DNA of 64,000 bases from Mycolicibacterium lacusdiani (GCF_021916785.1 NZ_JAKCFC010000002.1:806001-870000), one strand, 5' to 3'. Shown: positions 45,838 through 56,190, numbered from the stretch's first letter. Notes: generated from the sequence alone by a model not told the origin. Program-made: numbers and translations.

Positions 45838-47294
45838 TGGCATCACTCAACCGCGTTGCCACGAAGCGGCGCAAGGACGGCAAGCTCGTCGTCAAATACC
45901 GCGTCGGCTGGCGCGAGCCGATGCGCGACGACTATGGCGTGCAGCGGAAGGGCAAGTACCGCAACCGTTCCGAGACGTTCGAGGACTACGCCGAGGCGCA
46001 GGCGTTCAAGGACGAACTCGAAGCCGCCCGCCACACTGGCGGCACGTCAGCACTGTCCGATCAGCGCAGGGCCGGTGAGCTGCCGCTCGGCTACTACGCG
46101 CGAGAGTGGTTGAGTGCGTTGGATATACAGGTCGCGAACGGCAGGCCGAAGCAGTCGACCGCCGACGAGTACGCCCGCCTGCTGCGCTGCTACGTGCTGC
46201 CGGAACTGGGGGAGGTGTCGGTCGCGAGCATCACGCCTCGCCGCTGCGAGCAGTTCGTTTCTGGGCTCGTACGCCAGCGAAGTCGCCAGGGCGACCGAGC
46301 GCCGCTCAGCCCTGGCACCGTCAAGCACGCGTACGACGTGCTGCGGAGGGTGCTCAAGTATGCGCAGCGCCACGGTGCCATCGCGGTAAACCCCTGCGAT
46401 GCAATCGAGTTCACCGGCGCGTCCTCGAACGGCAACCGCGAGAGGTTCGAGCATCGCCCGCTGAGCCCCGGGCAGGTCGGCGCGCTATCGGCTGCGGTGG
46501 CTGGTATTCCGCCCGCCGATTACATCGGGCCGACGCTGCCCGCCTATCCCGTGTACGCGCTAATGATCAAGTTCATGGCATACACCGGCCTGCGTGCTGC
46601 GGAAGTCACCGGCCTCGAAGTGGCCGACATTGTGTTCGCTCCGAGCGCGGACCCTGACGCTCCGAGCGCATCGGTACGCGTACAGCGGGCGAAGGAACGC
46701 AAGCAGGTGCCAGGGCGGAAGGGTACGCATTGGGTCACGGGGCCGTTGAAGACGAAGAAGTCGGAACGCACGGTGCCGCTGCCGCCCTGGCTGGCGCAGC
46801 GGATGGCCGACTACCTTGCCAACGTTCACGAACGCGCCAACGAGCCCTCAGCGCCGTTATGGCCGTCGCGCAAGAACGGGGGAGGACACCGGGCCGAGGG
46901 CCAGCGGTACGCGGTGCCGCTGGACTGGTCTCAACCTCTCGCTTTGGGTGCGTTCTACGACACGATCATGAAACCCGCCCTCGAAGCCATCGGCCTACCC
47001 GCCAGCCGCCCCGCGACCGCAACGCGGCCAGCGGTTCGCGGCGTTCGTGTCCACGACCTACGACACACGTACGCAGTGCTGCATCTCAGCGCAGGTGTGA
47101 ACTTCGTTCTAGTGAGTAAACGAATGGGGCACGCCACTCGGACTGTCACGCTGGACACGTATGGGGATTGGATCGAGCAGGACGACGTGGCCCCCATCGA
47201 GTTGCCAGCGCCACCCGTACCCGCGTCGGCAGGCCACGGGCAGAACGGCGCAGTCGTCCCGCTGCGGCGCTCACACGGCCAGCAAACCGGGTAG
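45837..47294 (+). CDS. Tyrosine integrase
   Basis: A 485-residue phage-type integrase. An AP2-like arm-binding N-terminus (VKYRVGWREPMRDDYGVQRK) and a SAM-like core-binding domain (LGYYAREWLSALDIQVANG) precede the catalytic domain. The catalytic residues are Arg near 253 (GLRAAEVTGLEV), His-x-x-Arg near 405 (VHDLRHTYAVLH), His in GHATRTVT and the nucleophile Tyr near 442 (LDTYGDW). It lies 163 bp from the right att core, so it is the enzyme that inserted the element into tRNA-Leu. Confidence 0.95.
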   Translation: MASLNRVATKRRKDGKLVVKYRVGWREPMRDDYGVQRKGKYRNRSETFEDYAEAQAFKDELEAARHTGGTSALSDQRRAGELPLGYYAREWLSALDIQVANGRPKQSTADEYARLLRCYVLPELGEVSVASITPRRCEQFVSGLVRQRSRQGDRAPLSPGTVKHAYDVLRRVLKYAQRHGAIAVNPCDAIEFTGASSNGNRERFEHRPLSPGQVGALSAAVAGIPPADYIGPTLPAYPVYALMIKFMAYTGLRAAEVTGLEVADIVFAPSADPDAPSASVRVQRAKERKQVPGRKGTHWVTGPLKTKKSERTVPLPPWLAQRMADYLANVHERANEPSAPLWPSRKNGGGHRAEGQRYAVPLDWSQPLALGAFYDTIMKPALEAIGLPASRPATATRPAVRGVRVHDLRHTYAVLHLSAGVNFVLVSKRMGHATRTVTLDTYGDWIEQDDVAPIELPAPPVPASAGHGQNGAVVPLRRSHGQQTG

Positions 47295-47306
47295 CGGGAC
47301 AGTTCC

Positions 47307-47337
47307 CGTGTGCACTCCATGCGCAACCCTGAGGGGG
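47307..47337. repeat. Candidate integrase arm-type repeat, right
   Basis: Partner of 35603-35633, 27 of 31 positions identical. It overlaps the left arm of the hairpin after the integrase gene. Confidence 0.5.
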
Positions 47338-47352
47338 ATAACCCTCTCAGGG
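47327..47352 (+). terminator. Hairpin after the integrase gene
   Basis: CCCTGAGGGGG / CCCTCTCAGGG form an 11-bp stem with one mismatch and loop ATAA, 32 bp after the integrase stop. Confidence 0.6.
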
Positions 47353-47374
47353 TACTGCGAGGTCAGGTTGCTAG

Positions 47375-48940
<1,566 letters not shown>

Positions 48941-48975
48941 GCGCTAGCTTCGACGACGCCCCTAGAAACGCCGAA

Positions 48976-49003
48976 CCGCACCCCATCCGGCGACGGGGTG
49001 CGG
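48976..49003. terminator. Bidirectional hairpin between convergent genes
   Basis: CCGCACCCC (48976-48984) / GGGGTGCGG (48995-49003), a perfect 9-bp stem with a 10-nt loop, between the aminotransferase (plus) and the PGRS-like gene (minus). Confidence 0.75.
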
Positions 49004-49032
49004 CTCAGTCGTTCGATCAGCCGGTGCCTTGG

Positions 49033-50433
49033 TCAGGCGGAGGCACCGCCCGCGCCACCCTCGCCGCCGCTACCGCCGGCACCGCCCTCGGCGCCGTCGT
49101 TGCTATTCCCCGGGTTGCCGTTGCCGCCGGGGCTGCCGATCTGACTGCCGCTGCCGGGGCCGCCGGTGCCACCCTGGGCGCCACTTCCACCGTTGCCGCC
49201 GGTGCCACCGGCGCCAGTTGAGCCGCCCGTGCCGCCCGTCCCACCGGTGCCGCCCTTGCCGCCGGTTCCATTCTGGCCACCGCCACCATCGTTGCCGCTG
49301 CCGCCCGCTCCACCGGTACCGCCAGTGCCGTTGACGCCGCCCTCGCCGCCGGTGCCGCCGGTGCCGCCGTTTCCGCCTGTGCCACCGTCGTTTTCACCGA
49401 TACCGCCGGCACCGCCGATGCCGCCCTGACCGCCGGTGCTACCGTCGCCGCCGTCTGACACGTCGCTGCCGCCTGCGCCGCCGGCACCGCCCGAGCCTCC
49501 GGTGCCACCGATGACGCCGGTGCCGCCCTTACCGCCGTCGCCTCCGGTTCCGCCGACCTCGCCCGTGCCCCCGTCGATGCCCACGCCGCCGTTACCGCCT
49601 GTGCCGCCGTTGCCCGTCGTGCCGTTGCCGCCGAGGAAGCCGCCGCTTCCGCCGGCACCTGCGTCGCCGCCGTCACCACCGTCACCGGCGGGAACCGTGC
49701 CATCGCCTTGGCCCGCGCCACCCGTTCCGCCCTGGCCGCCACTGCCGCCCGAGCCGAAGAAGAGTCCGCCCGTGCCGCCGGCGCCGCCTGCTCCGCCCTT
49801 GCCGCCCGACTCGCTGACGCCACCTCCGGCGGTGCCGGTGCCGCCTTGTCCGCCATTGCCGCCGGCGCCGAAGAAGAGTCCGCCTGCGCCACCGCGGCCA
49901 CCGGTGCCGCCCGCGGCTGCGCCGATTCCGCCGGTGCCACCGGCGCCGAAGAACAGGCCGCCGGCTCCGCCGTGCCCGCCGTCGAATCCGTTTCCGCCGC
50001 GGCCGAGGAGCAGTCCCGCTGCGCCGCCGTTGCAGGCACTACCCACGCAACCCGCCTGGGCGTCGATGCCGTCACCGATCAGCCACCCACCGCGGCCGAT
50101 GGGGTTGAAGATGTTGAAGCCCGCGCTGTTGGCCAGCGGAGCGAATGTTGGCGTCGCGGGCGTCAGTAAGGCCGTGGTCAACCCGTCGCCAGCAGGGCCG
50201 GCACTGCCGTCGCCCAGCCACCAGGCATTGCCCGGGGAAAGGGGCGGGGGCGCCAGCTGCGAGCCAAAGTTGGTCAACTGCACCGCCATCGACGCCTCCG
50301 TCGGCGCCGGTGTCCCCGGCGGAGCGGCCAGTAGCACCCCGATGCCGATCATCGCGGCGCCTCCCACGCCCGTGGTCGCGTACTGGCGAGCCGACGGACG
50401 AGGCGTTTGCCTCGTCTTGCGGTGCTTGGACAT
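49033..50433 (-). CDS. Exported PGRS-type glycine-rich protein lacking a PE domain
   Basis: A 466-residue protein. ATG 50433 follows GAGGGGAAC. The N-terminus is basic (MSKHRKTRQTPRPSARQY) then hydrophobic (GVGGAAMIGIGVLLAAPPG), a signal or anchor. A unique region to about residue 130 includes GNAWWLGDGSAGPAGDGLTT and SAGFNIFNPIGRGGWLIGDG, features of the segment preceding PGRS repeats. The rest is Gly-Gly-x/Gly-Asn repeats, with GGLFFGAGGTGG modules. Unlike true PE_PGRS proteins there is no PE motif. Repeats may misassemble or vary between strains. Confidence 0.85.
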   Translation of the reverse strand: MSKHRKTRQTPRPSARQYATTGVGGAAMIGIGVLLAAPPGTPAPTEASMAVQLTNFGSQLAPPPLSPGNAWWLGDGSAGPAGDGLTTALLTPATPTFAPLANSAGFNIFNPIGRGGWLIGDGIDAQAGCVGSACNGGAAGLLLGRGGNGFDGGHGGAGGLFFGAGGTGGIGAAAGGTGGRGGAGGLFFGAGGNGGQGGTGTAGGGVSESGGKGGAGGAGGTGGLFFGSGGSGGQGGTGGAGQGDGTVPAGDGGDGGDAGAGGSGGFLGGNGTTGNGGTGGNGGVGIDGGTGEVGGTGGDGGKGGTGVIGGTGGSGGAGGAGGSDVSDGGDGSTGGQGGIGGAGGIGENDGGTGGNGGTGGTGGEGGVNGTGGTGGAGGSGNDGGGGQNGTGGKGGTGGTGGTGGSTGAGGTGGNGGSGAQGGTGGPGSGSQIGSPGGNGNPGNSNDGAEGGAGGSGGEGGAGGASA

Positions 50434-50921
50434 GTCAGTTCCCCTCGACGAGACGGCCAAGGCCCGGCAGGCGTGTCCTGCTATGAGTTTGCTGATGGCC
50501 GACAGTCGAGAAGTTACATGTAGCTAACTACTCGGTCAATAGGTTGTTTCGCTCGGTAGCGGTCGTGTTTTCGACGGAGTGCAAAATACATATTGACGTC
50601 GACGTTTTCCATTTCGGAAAAGAACTATGAGATTGCTTCTTGCAATGCACCTGACGCGTCGGAAACCAGCTGGTGGATCGATGTACGCCATATTGGCTTT
50701 TGCTGCACGACCACAGGCTTGTGGTAACCCTCCTGCGGTCGACCGGTCTCTCGCGGAGTGCGGCTCGGCGTGGGCGACGGCGGTGAAGGGGCCCGTCAGG
50801 GTGCGGGGTCTGGGCAGGCGCGTTGTTTCGAAGTATGCCCAGCCAGCAACCGCGTTGGAGTCGGGCTGCCGACCGCTCGAAAGCGCACCGAGCCCCACCG
50901 GATGCACCATGGTTCGCCATC
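50434..50921. other. Intergenic region, 488 bp
   Basis: A+T-rich for this genome near 50520-50720. It holds a 6-bp inverted repeat TTTTCC-atttc-GGAAAA (50605-50621). The open frames here lack domains and ribosome-binding sites. It probably contains the promoters of the PGRS-like gene and the secreted-protein gene. Confidence 0.5.
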
Positions 50922-51230
50922 GTGAGCAAATTTGCGGTGGCGATAATTGGTTGTGCACTGGGGCTGGTCCTGGCTCCGGCAGCGGGTGCAAGCGCGGGCG
51001 ACGTGTCGATCGTGCAGTCCGTGGGCCCGTGCCAGATGCCGGTGCCGCAGCAGCAGGGGTCGGAGTGCGACCCAAACTATGAGGGCCCTTGTGTCCCGGT
51101 CGACAGCGACGTCGACTGTGCCTCCGGAAGCGGCAACGGTCCGAGCTACGTGGACGGCCCGGTAACCGTTGTCGGAGATGACATCTACGAACTCGACCGT
51201 GACGGCAACGGAACTGGTTGCGAGTCTTGA
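50922..51230 (+). CDS. Small secreted protein with excalibur-like calcium motif
   Basis: A 102-residue exported protein from GTG 50922, whose signal peptide VSKFAVAIIGCALGLVLAPA ends near AGASA. The mature part has five to six Cys (GPCQMPVPQ, SECDPNYEGPCVPVDSDVDC) and ends in DIYELDRDGNGTGCES. The Asp-rich DRDGNGTGCE end resembles the excalibur motif (DxDxDGxxCE) of extracellular proteins. The upstream in-frame sequence is not a signal peptide, so the internal GTG is preferred. Function unknown. Confidence 0.7.
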   Translation: MSKFAVAIIGCALGLVLAPAAGASAGDVSIVQSVGPCQMPVPQQQGSECDPNYEGPCVPVDSDVDCASGSGNGPSYVDGPVTVVGDDIYELDRDGNGTGCES

Positions 51231-51413
51231 GTCGGGCGCTGACGGGAGCGGGGACGCAGTAGGCCCCAGGGCGCTGACCCCAGCCCGGCGTCGCCCGTGC
51301 CGGCCTCCAGAGCCCATGCCGCACACCTCCACGGCAACCATGAATCCGCACGGCTGAGCGGCCGTGGCTTCCCGTCCCGCTGAAGGTATACCCATCAGCG
51401 ACCCGCGAACCCG

Positions 51414-52088
51414 TTAGTCAGGCTCGACACCCGCGCCGCCCGCGCGTGCCCGCGCGACGGCGGCGGCGCCGTTCCCGGTGATCAGCCACAGCATGGCCAA
51501 CTGCGCGACCAGGTCCTCGACTGAGACGTCGATCGCGCCGTTGACGAACGCCAGGATCGCCTCGGCCGTGCCGCCGACGATGAATGCGGGCGTCACCAGC
51601 GCCAGCGGATCGTGCTCGAGTTCGACCTCGTGCACGGTCCGGGCGTGGCCGATCAGCACTGCCGTCAGTCCGGTCATCACCGTCACGCGGTGCTCGTGCA
51701 CGGCGGGTGTCGCCGCGACACCGCCCAGCAGGACCTTGGCGCGCCGCGGATCGTCGACCAGGCTGTGCACTGCCGCGCGCACGCTCGAAATCGCCTGCTT
51801 CTCAAGCGGTTCGGCATGGGCAGTGCCGACCGCTTCGAGGGTTGCATCGCGTACCGATGCGGCGATGTCGTCGATGACCGCGCCTGCCACCGCGTCGACG
51901 TCGGTGAAGCTCTCGTAGAAGTAGCGCTTGTTGAGGCCGGCGTCGCTGCACAGTCGCTCCACGGTGACCGTCCGCCACTCGTCGCGACCCATCACCTCCA
52001 ACGCGGCCTCCAGTAGCCGCGACCTGCGCTGCTGCTGGCGGTCCGCGCCGGAGACGCCACCGTAGCTGCGCGGGGTCGAAGGGCTCAC
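51414..52088 (-). CDS. TetR-family regulator
   Basis: A 224-residue regulator starting at GTG 52088; the open frame upstream is unrelated. The HTH is SRLLEAALEVMGRDEWRTVT then ERLCSDAGLNKRYFYESFTD. The C-terminal domain is long and hydrophobic (PLALVTPAFIVGGTAEAILA). It is divergent from an unknown-SDR-P450 operon, with an imperfect palindrome in the spacer, so it probably represses that operon, as Rv3058c may for cyp136 in M. tuberculosis. Confidence 0.88.
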   Translation of the reverse strand: MSPSTPRSYGGVSGADRQQQRRSRLLEAALEVMGRDEWRTVTVERLCSDAGLNKRYFYESFTDVDAVAGAVIDDIAASVRDATLEAVGTAHAEPLEKQAISSVRAAVHSLVDDPRRAKVLLGGVAATPAVHEHRVTVMTGLTAVLIGHARTVHEVELEHDPLALVTPAFIVGGTAEAILAFVNGAIDVSVEDLVAQLAMLWLITGNGAAAVARARAGGAGVEPD

Positions 52089-52154
52089 CGCACGATCGTC
52101 GCACCCGGTCGTCGATGTCGGTGCGCGTGGCCGTTGACAACCCCGAGACAAAAC

Positions 52155-52172
52155 TGGCACGGTGGCGTACCA
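52155..52172. promoter_or_regulatory. Candidate TetR operator of the P450 operon
   Basis: TGGCAC-ggtggc-GTACCA is symmetric at five of six half-site positions. A TTGACA hexamer lies just upstream (52134-52139), so a bound repressor would cover the promoter. Confidence 0.4.
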
Positions 52173-52194
52173 GATAACCGATCGAGGAGACGCG

Positions 52195-52857
52195 TTGACA
52201 TCCAGCACGAGCAGCGAAACGAAGAGCGATTCCCTGCTGACCGATCTGAGGCGCCTGGCCGACACGTCGCCGGTACTCGCCCGCCAGCAGGGCTGGCACT
52301 ACCTGCGGCAACTCGGCGCTCGTGGCGCCCGCGACCAACTGGCGATCCTGTTCGGGCGTGGCACCGCGCCCGATGATCTCGACGGGGCCTACGAGGGTCT
52401 GATCGTCGGCAAGCTGTTCGGCATCGTCGAGGCGCACCTCGCGAACCCGCTGCTGGCAGTGAACCCGACCTGGCGTGGCAAGACCTTCGACGCCGTTTCG
52501 GGCATCGGCTTCAATCGGCTGATCCCGTTGGCGCGGTATGCGATGCGCGTCGTCGCCCCGCTCTATGGCGGGCTCGAGCGCGTCGGCCCCGAGATGGCCG
52601 GCTTCCGGTTCCGGTTCCGCACCGACGTCGGCCTGATCGCGCCGAAGGTGCCCGTGTGCGCGCTGGACTACGGCGTCGAGGAGTTCCGCAACCCGAGCGT
52701 GCGCACCTTCCCGATCAAGCGCACCCGTGACGAAATCGTCGAACTCACCCCCGGCCTGTACCTGGGCCGGGCACTGCTCACCACCTACAGCGGCGAGGTC
52801 AGGCTCATCGCCTACTTCGCTTTGCGACGCTTCGTCGACGAGGACGTGCAGTCGTGA
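52195..52857 (+). CDS. Uncharacterised protein in the P450 operon
   Basis: About 220 residues. TTG 52195 has GAGGAG 6 bp upstream and is preferred; GTG 52162 is the alternative. The protein is rich in helices at the start (DLRRLADTSPVLARQQGWHY) and beta-like toward the end (FRFRFRTDVGLIAPKVPVCA, YSGEVRLIAYFALRRFVDED). No family recognised. It overlaps the SDR gene by 4 bp (GTGA), so it is a cotranslated partner of the SDR and P450. Confidence 0.75.
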   Translation: MTSSTSSETKSDSLLTDLRRLADTSPVLARQQGWHYLRQLGARGARDQLAILFGRGTAPDDLDGAYEGLIVGKLFGIVEAHLANPLLAVNPTWRGKTFDAVSGIGFNRLIPLARYAMRVVAPLYGGLERVGPEMAGFRFRFRTDVGLIAPKVPVCALDYGVEEFRNPSVRTFPIKRTRDEIVELTPGLYLGRALLTTYSGEVRLIAYFALRRFVDEDVQS

Positions 52858-53663
52858 TCGACGTCGACGGTGCGGTCGTCTGCGTCACGGGTGGCGCCAG
52901 GGGGATAGGGCGAGCGACCGCAGCCGAACTCGTCCGCCGTGGGGCCCGCGTCTGGATCGGTGACGTCGACGCCGACGAGGCGGCACGGACTGCGGACGAG
53001 ATCGGCGCCAAGGCAACCCGTCTCGACGTGACGAGGGAGGACAGTGTCGGGAGGTTCTGGGCCGCTGCGAGCGCCGACGGTCCCGTCCGCATGCTGGTCA
53101 ACAACGCGGGAATCATGCGCCTCGGGCCGTTCCTCGACCAGAGCCTCGACGGGCACCACCGCGAGGTGGCGGTGAACCTGCTCGGCGTCGTCAACGGCAT
53201 GCACGTCTTCCTGCCCGACATGGTCGCTCGCAACGAGGGTCACGTCGTCAACGTCGCGTCGATGGCAGCCAAGGTCACCACGCCGGGCATCGCCGTCTAC
53301 TGCGCGACCAAGTTCGCCGTCGCCGCACTCTCGAGAGCCGTGCGCGCCGAACTCGCCAACACCGACGTCACCATCACGACGATCATGCCCGCAGCCGTCA
53401 ACACCGAACTGACCGCCGGCGTCTCGCTCGACCTGCAGCCCACGCTCACACCCGATCAGGTGGCCCGCGCGATCGCCGACACCGCGCGGCGGCCGAGCCG
53501 CGAAGTCGCCGTGCCCCGGTGGCTGGCGCCCCTGGGCATCGTCGAAGAGGGCACGCCCGAACGGGTTTTGACCACCGCGAAGCGCATCGTCACCCGACAC
53601 CGTCCGCCGGGTCACTTCGACGACGAGGCCCGCCGGGCCTACATCGACAGGGTCGGACGATGA
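52854..53663 (+). CDS. Short-chain dehydrogenase/reductase
   Basis: A 269-residue classical SDR. NAD(P) binding: VCVTGGARGIGRATAAEL, then the acidic GDVDADEA suggesting NAD(H) or mixed preference, and LVNNAGIMRLG. Catalytic residues: Ser in VVNVASMAAKVTTPG and YCATK (Tyr-x-x-x-Lys). Located between the unknown gene and the CYP136-like P450, with 4-bp overlaps on both sides, so it probably oxidises or reduces the substrate or product of the P450. Confidence 0.92.
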   Translation: MIDVDGAVVCVTGGARGIGRATAAELVRRGARVWIGDVDADEAARTADEIGAKATRLDVTREDSVGRFWAAASADGPVRMLVNNAGIMRLGPFLDQSLDGHHREVAVNLLGVVNGMHVFLPDMVARNEGHVVNVASMAAKVTTPGIAVYCATKFAVAALSRAVRAELANTDVTITTIMPAAVNTELTAGVSLDLQPTLTPDQVARAIADTARRPSREVAVPRWLAPLGIVEEGTPERVLTTAKRIVTRHRPPGHFDDEARRAYIDRVGR

Positions 53664-55075
53664 CCGCGCTCGCAGACCCCCTGCACCGATTGCAGACGTT
53701 CGGTGCGGCAGCCACGTCGCGCTGGCCCACCACCGAACGTCCGCTGGCGGACCCGCCGCCAGGGTCCGGTCTGAATCCCGTGCTCGGCACCTACGGCGTG
53801 CCGTTCCTGGGGCACGTCCTATCCTCGATCGCCGACCCGCTGGAATTCGCCCGCCGTCGTTACGACCAATACGGCCCGGTGTCGTGGGCGGGAGGCGTCG
53901 GCTTTCGCATCGTCACCCTGATGGGTCCCGAAGCGCTCGAGACGGCGTGGATCAACAGGGACAAGTCGCTGTCCAGCACGCGTGGGTGGCAGCCGGTCAT
54001 CGGGCCCTTCTTCCACCGCGGCATCATGCTCTTGGACTTCGACGAGCATCGTGACCACCGTCGCATCATGCAGCAAGCCTTCACCCGCGCGGCGCTCGAC
54101 GGATACCTGACCCAGACCAGCGATCGGGTGCGACGCACGCTGAGTGAATGGACTCCGGCGCAACGATTTCCGGCGTACCCCTCGATCAAGCACCTGCTGC
54201 TGCAGCAGGCCGCCGAGGTGTTCATCGGGACGCAGCTCGGTGCGGAGTCCGACCAGCTGATCCGCGACTTCCACGACACCGTGCGCGGCGGCCAGGCCCT
54301 CGTCCGAGCAGACGTCCCAGGCGGCACGTGGGCTCGCGGCCTCCGCGCCCGGGAGCGGCTCGAGCGCTACTTCGAGAGCCGCATCGCAGCCCGCCGGCAG
54401 GGGCAGGGCGCCGACTTGTTCTCGATGTTGTGCCGCAGCGAGTCCGACGAGGGTGAGCGCTTCACCGATCAGGACATCGTGAACCACATGATCTTCCTGC
54501 TGATGGCCGCACACGACACCACCGCCATCGCGCTGTCCATGCTGGTCTACGAACTCGGGCGAAACATCGAGTGGCAGAACACCCTCCGCGAGGAGGCCCT
54601 CGATCGCCCGGTCGACTCGCCGACCCTCGACGACCTCGTGGGCTACCCGCTGCTCGACGCCGCGTTCAAGGAGGCGCTGCGCATGTACGCCCCTGCCGGA
54701 ACCCTGTTCCGGCAGGCGATCGCCGACACCGAGATCTGCGGGCACTTCGTCCCACGTGGCAGCCAGATCGCGATCAACGTCCACGCCTCGATGCGGCTCT
54801 CGGACTGGTGGCCCGACCCCGACGCCTTCGATCCCTTGCGGTTCACCAAGGATGAGAACCGCACGGCGGTCACCCGCTACGCGTTCGCGCCGTTTGGCGG
54901 TGGTCCCCACAAGTGCATCGGTGAGCGGTTCTCCTACATGACCGTCAAGACGGTGATGCACTCGCTGCTGCGTACGTTCCGGTGGAGCAACCCGCCCGGC
55001 TATCGCGTGCCGCTCACGTGGGGTACGGGTCCGACGCCCGCCGATGCACTGCCGGTTGACCTGCGCCGGCTGTGA
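53660..55075 (+). CDS. Cytochrome P450, CYP136-like
   Basis: A 471-residue P450. ATG 53660 overlaps the SDR stop. LADPPPGSGLNPVLGTYGVP and GWQPVIGPFFHRGIMLLDF closely resemble M. tuberculosis CYP136. The I-helix is MAAHDTTAIAL (acid-alcohol pair D-T), the ExxR motif is FKEALRMYAP, and the haem-binding loop is FGGGPHKCIG with the Cys ligand. It lacks an N-terminal anchor. No ferredoxin gene is adjacent. Substrate unknown; the SDR partnership suggests a hydroxy-lipid or terpenoid. Confidence 0.92.
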   Translation: MTALADPLHRLQTFGAAATSRWPTTERPLADPPPGSGLNPVLGTYGVPFLGHVLSSIADPLEFARRRYDQYGPVSWAGGVGFRIVTLMGPEALETAWINRDKSLSSTRGWQPVIGPFFHRGIMLLDFDEHRDHRRIMQQAFTRAALDGYLTQTSDRVRRTLSEWTPAQRFPAYPSIKHLLLQQAAEVFIGTQLGAESDQLIRDFHDTVRGGQALVRADVPGGTWARGLRARERLERYFESRIAARRQGQGADLFSMLCRSESDEGERFTDQDIVNHMIFLLMAAHDTTAIALSMLVYELGRNIEWQNTLREEALDRPVDSPTLDDLVGYPLLDAAFKEALRMYAPAGTLFRQAIADTEICGHFVPRGSQIAINVHASMRLSDWWPDPDAFDPLRFTKDENRTAVTRYAFAPFGGGPHKCIGERFSYMTVKTVMHSLLRTFRWSNPPGYRVPLTWGTGPTPADALPVDLRRL

Positions 55076-55084
55076 GTCGATCGG

Positions 55085-55372
55085 CTACGGGTCGATGTGG
55101 TACCGCGGCTCGCCCCATGGGTAGAACTGCGACGGGTCGATCGGATAGCACCGCAACTCCCCAGCCCTGAAGTTGGGCAGGCCCCTGACGCCCTGGCCGT
55201 TGATGATCCGGCAGCGATCAAAGGTGCCGTCGGGCCGCAGCGGCAGGTCGCAGTACTGGTACTGGCCCTTGTTCTCGCACCCGGCGCTGGCCGGTGCCGC
55301 GGTCGCGATGCCGGCCGCGGCACAGCACAGGGTCGCGGTCAGGACGACGCGCGCCGCCAGGTACTTGCTCAC
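55085..55372 (-). CDS. Small secreted Cys-containing protein
   Basis: A 95-residue protein with signal peptide (VVLTATLCCAAAGIATAAPA) cleaved before GCENKG. The mature about 65 residues contain four Cys (GCENKGQYQYCDLPLRPDG, FDRCRIINGQG, LRCYPIDPSQFYPWG), likely two disulfides. Similar short exported proteins with a CDxPxRxDGxxxRC core occur widely in mycobacteria; their function is unknown. It converges on the P450 gene with 9 bp between stops. Confidence 0.8.
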   Translation of the reverse strand: MSKYLAARVVLTATLCCAAAGIATAAPASAGCENKGQYQYCDLPLRPDGTFDRCRIINGQGVRGLPNFRAGELRCYPIDPSQFYPWGEPRYHIDP

Positions 55373-55448
55373 GCAACGGGAGTTTACTGGTCGCGCGTTG
55401 CCCGTACCCGCTAGCCGGGTTAGCCCGCACCGCCCCTACCGGCCGCCA

Positions 55449-55490
55449 TTGACTGTGGCGTCGATCACAGTAATATGACCAGTGGTCATA
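55449..55490 (+). promoter_or_regulatory. Promoter and perfect TetR operator upstream of tetR-R2lox
   Basis: A -35 TTGACT (55449-55454), a 16-bp spacer and -10 TAATAT (55471-55476) are visible. A perfect palindrome TATGACCA-g-TGGTCATA (55474-55490) overlaps the -10 and start point, 17 bp before the tetR ATG. Autoregulation by the adjacent TetR protein is the obvious reading. Confidence 0.7.
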
Positions 55491-55506
55491 GAGACGTGGA
55501 GGCGAG

Positions 55507-56190
55507 ATGCCGACGGTGACATGGGCCCGGCTCGACGGCGAGCGGCGGGCAGCGGTGATCGCAGCCGCAGAGGCAGAGTTCGCCGCGCACGGCTTCTCCG
55601 GCGGAAGCCTCAACGTCATCGCTCGCCGCGCTGGAGTCGCGAAGGGCAGTTTGTTCCAGTACTTCGCCGACAAGCGCGATCTCTACGCATTCATCACCGA
55701 CGTCGCCAGTCAGCGCGTGCGCCGCTACATGGAGGACCGCATCCGCGACCTCGACGCCAGCCGGCCGTTCTTCGAGTTCCTCGCCGATCTCCTCGACGCG
55801 TGGGTCGCCTACTTCGCCGACCATCCAAGGGAGCGAAAGCTGCACGCCGCAGCGAACTTCGAGTTGGAGACCGACGCGCGGGTCAGTGTCCGGGCCGTCG
55901 TGCACCGCCACTACCTCGACGTCCTACGCCCGCTGATCCAGGACGCCCGAACCCGCGGGGACCTGCGGCCGGACGCCGACGTCGAAACCCTGCTCTCGCT
56001 CCTGTTGATGATCCTGCCGCACCTGGCGCTGGCCCCGTACGTGCGCGGACTGGACCCCATCCTCGGCCTCGACGAACTGTCGCCCGAACAACCGGCGCTG
56101 GCCGTGCGCCGGTACGTCGCCGTCCTCGCGGCGGCGTTTCAACCCCTACCCGTAGCGCCCAAGCACTCGACCCAGGAGGCAGCACCATGA
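55507..56190 (+). CDS. TetR-family regulator of R2lox (Rv0232-like)
   Basis: A 227-residue regulator with N-terminal HTH ([20 protein letters not shown], then [19 protein letters not shown]) and a helical ligand domain. It overlaps the R2lox ATG by 4 bp (ATGA), so the two are one transcript. The same pair, Rv0232-Rv0233, occurs in M. tuberculosis. A perfect 17-bp palindrome at its own promoter suggests negative autoregulation; the inducer is unknown. Confidence 0.9.
   Translation: MPTVTWARLDGERRAAVIAAAEAEFAAHGFSGGSLNVIARRAGVAKGSLFQYFADKRDLYAFITDVASQRVRRYMEDRIRDLDASRPFFEFLADLLDAWVAYFADHPRERKLHAAANFELETDARVSVRAVVHRHYLDVLRPLIQDARTRGDLRPDADVETLLSLLLMILPHLALAPYVRGLDPILGLDELSPEQPALAVRRYVAVLAAAFQPLPVAPKHSTQEAAP

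Noticed and set aside
49436..50527. Long Pro-rich plus-strand open frame opposite the PGRS-like gene
   Set aside because: It is the complement of GGN-rich codons, a standard shadow of PGRS repeats; the minus frame has a start, ribosome-binding site and signal sequence.
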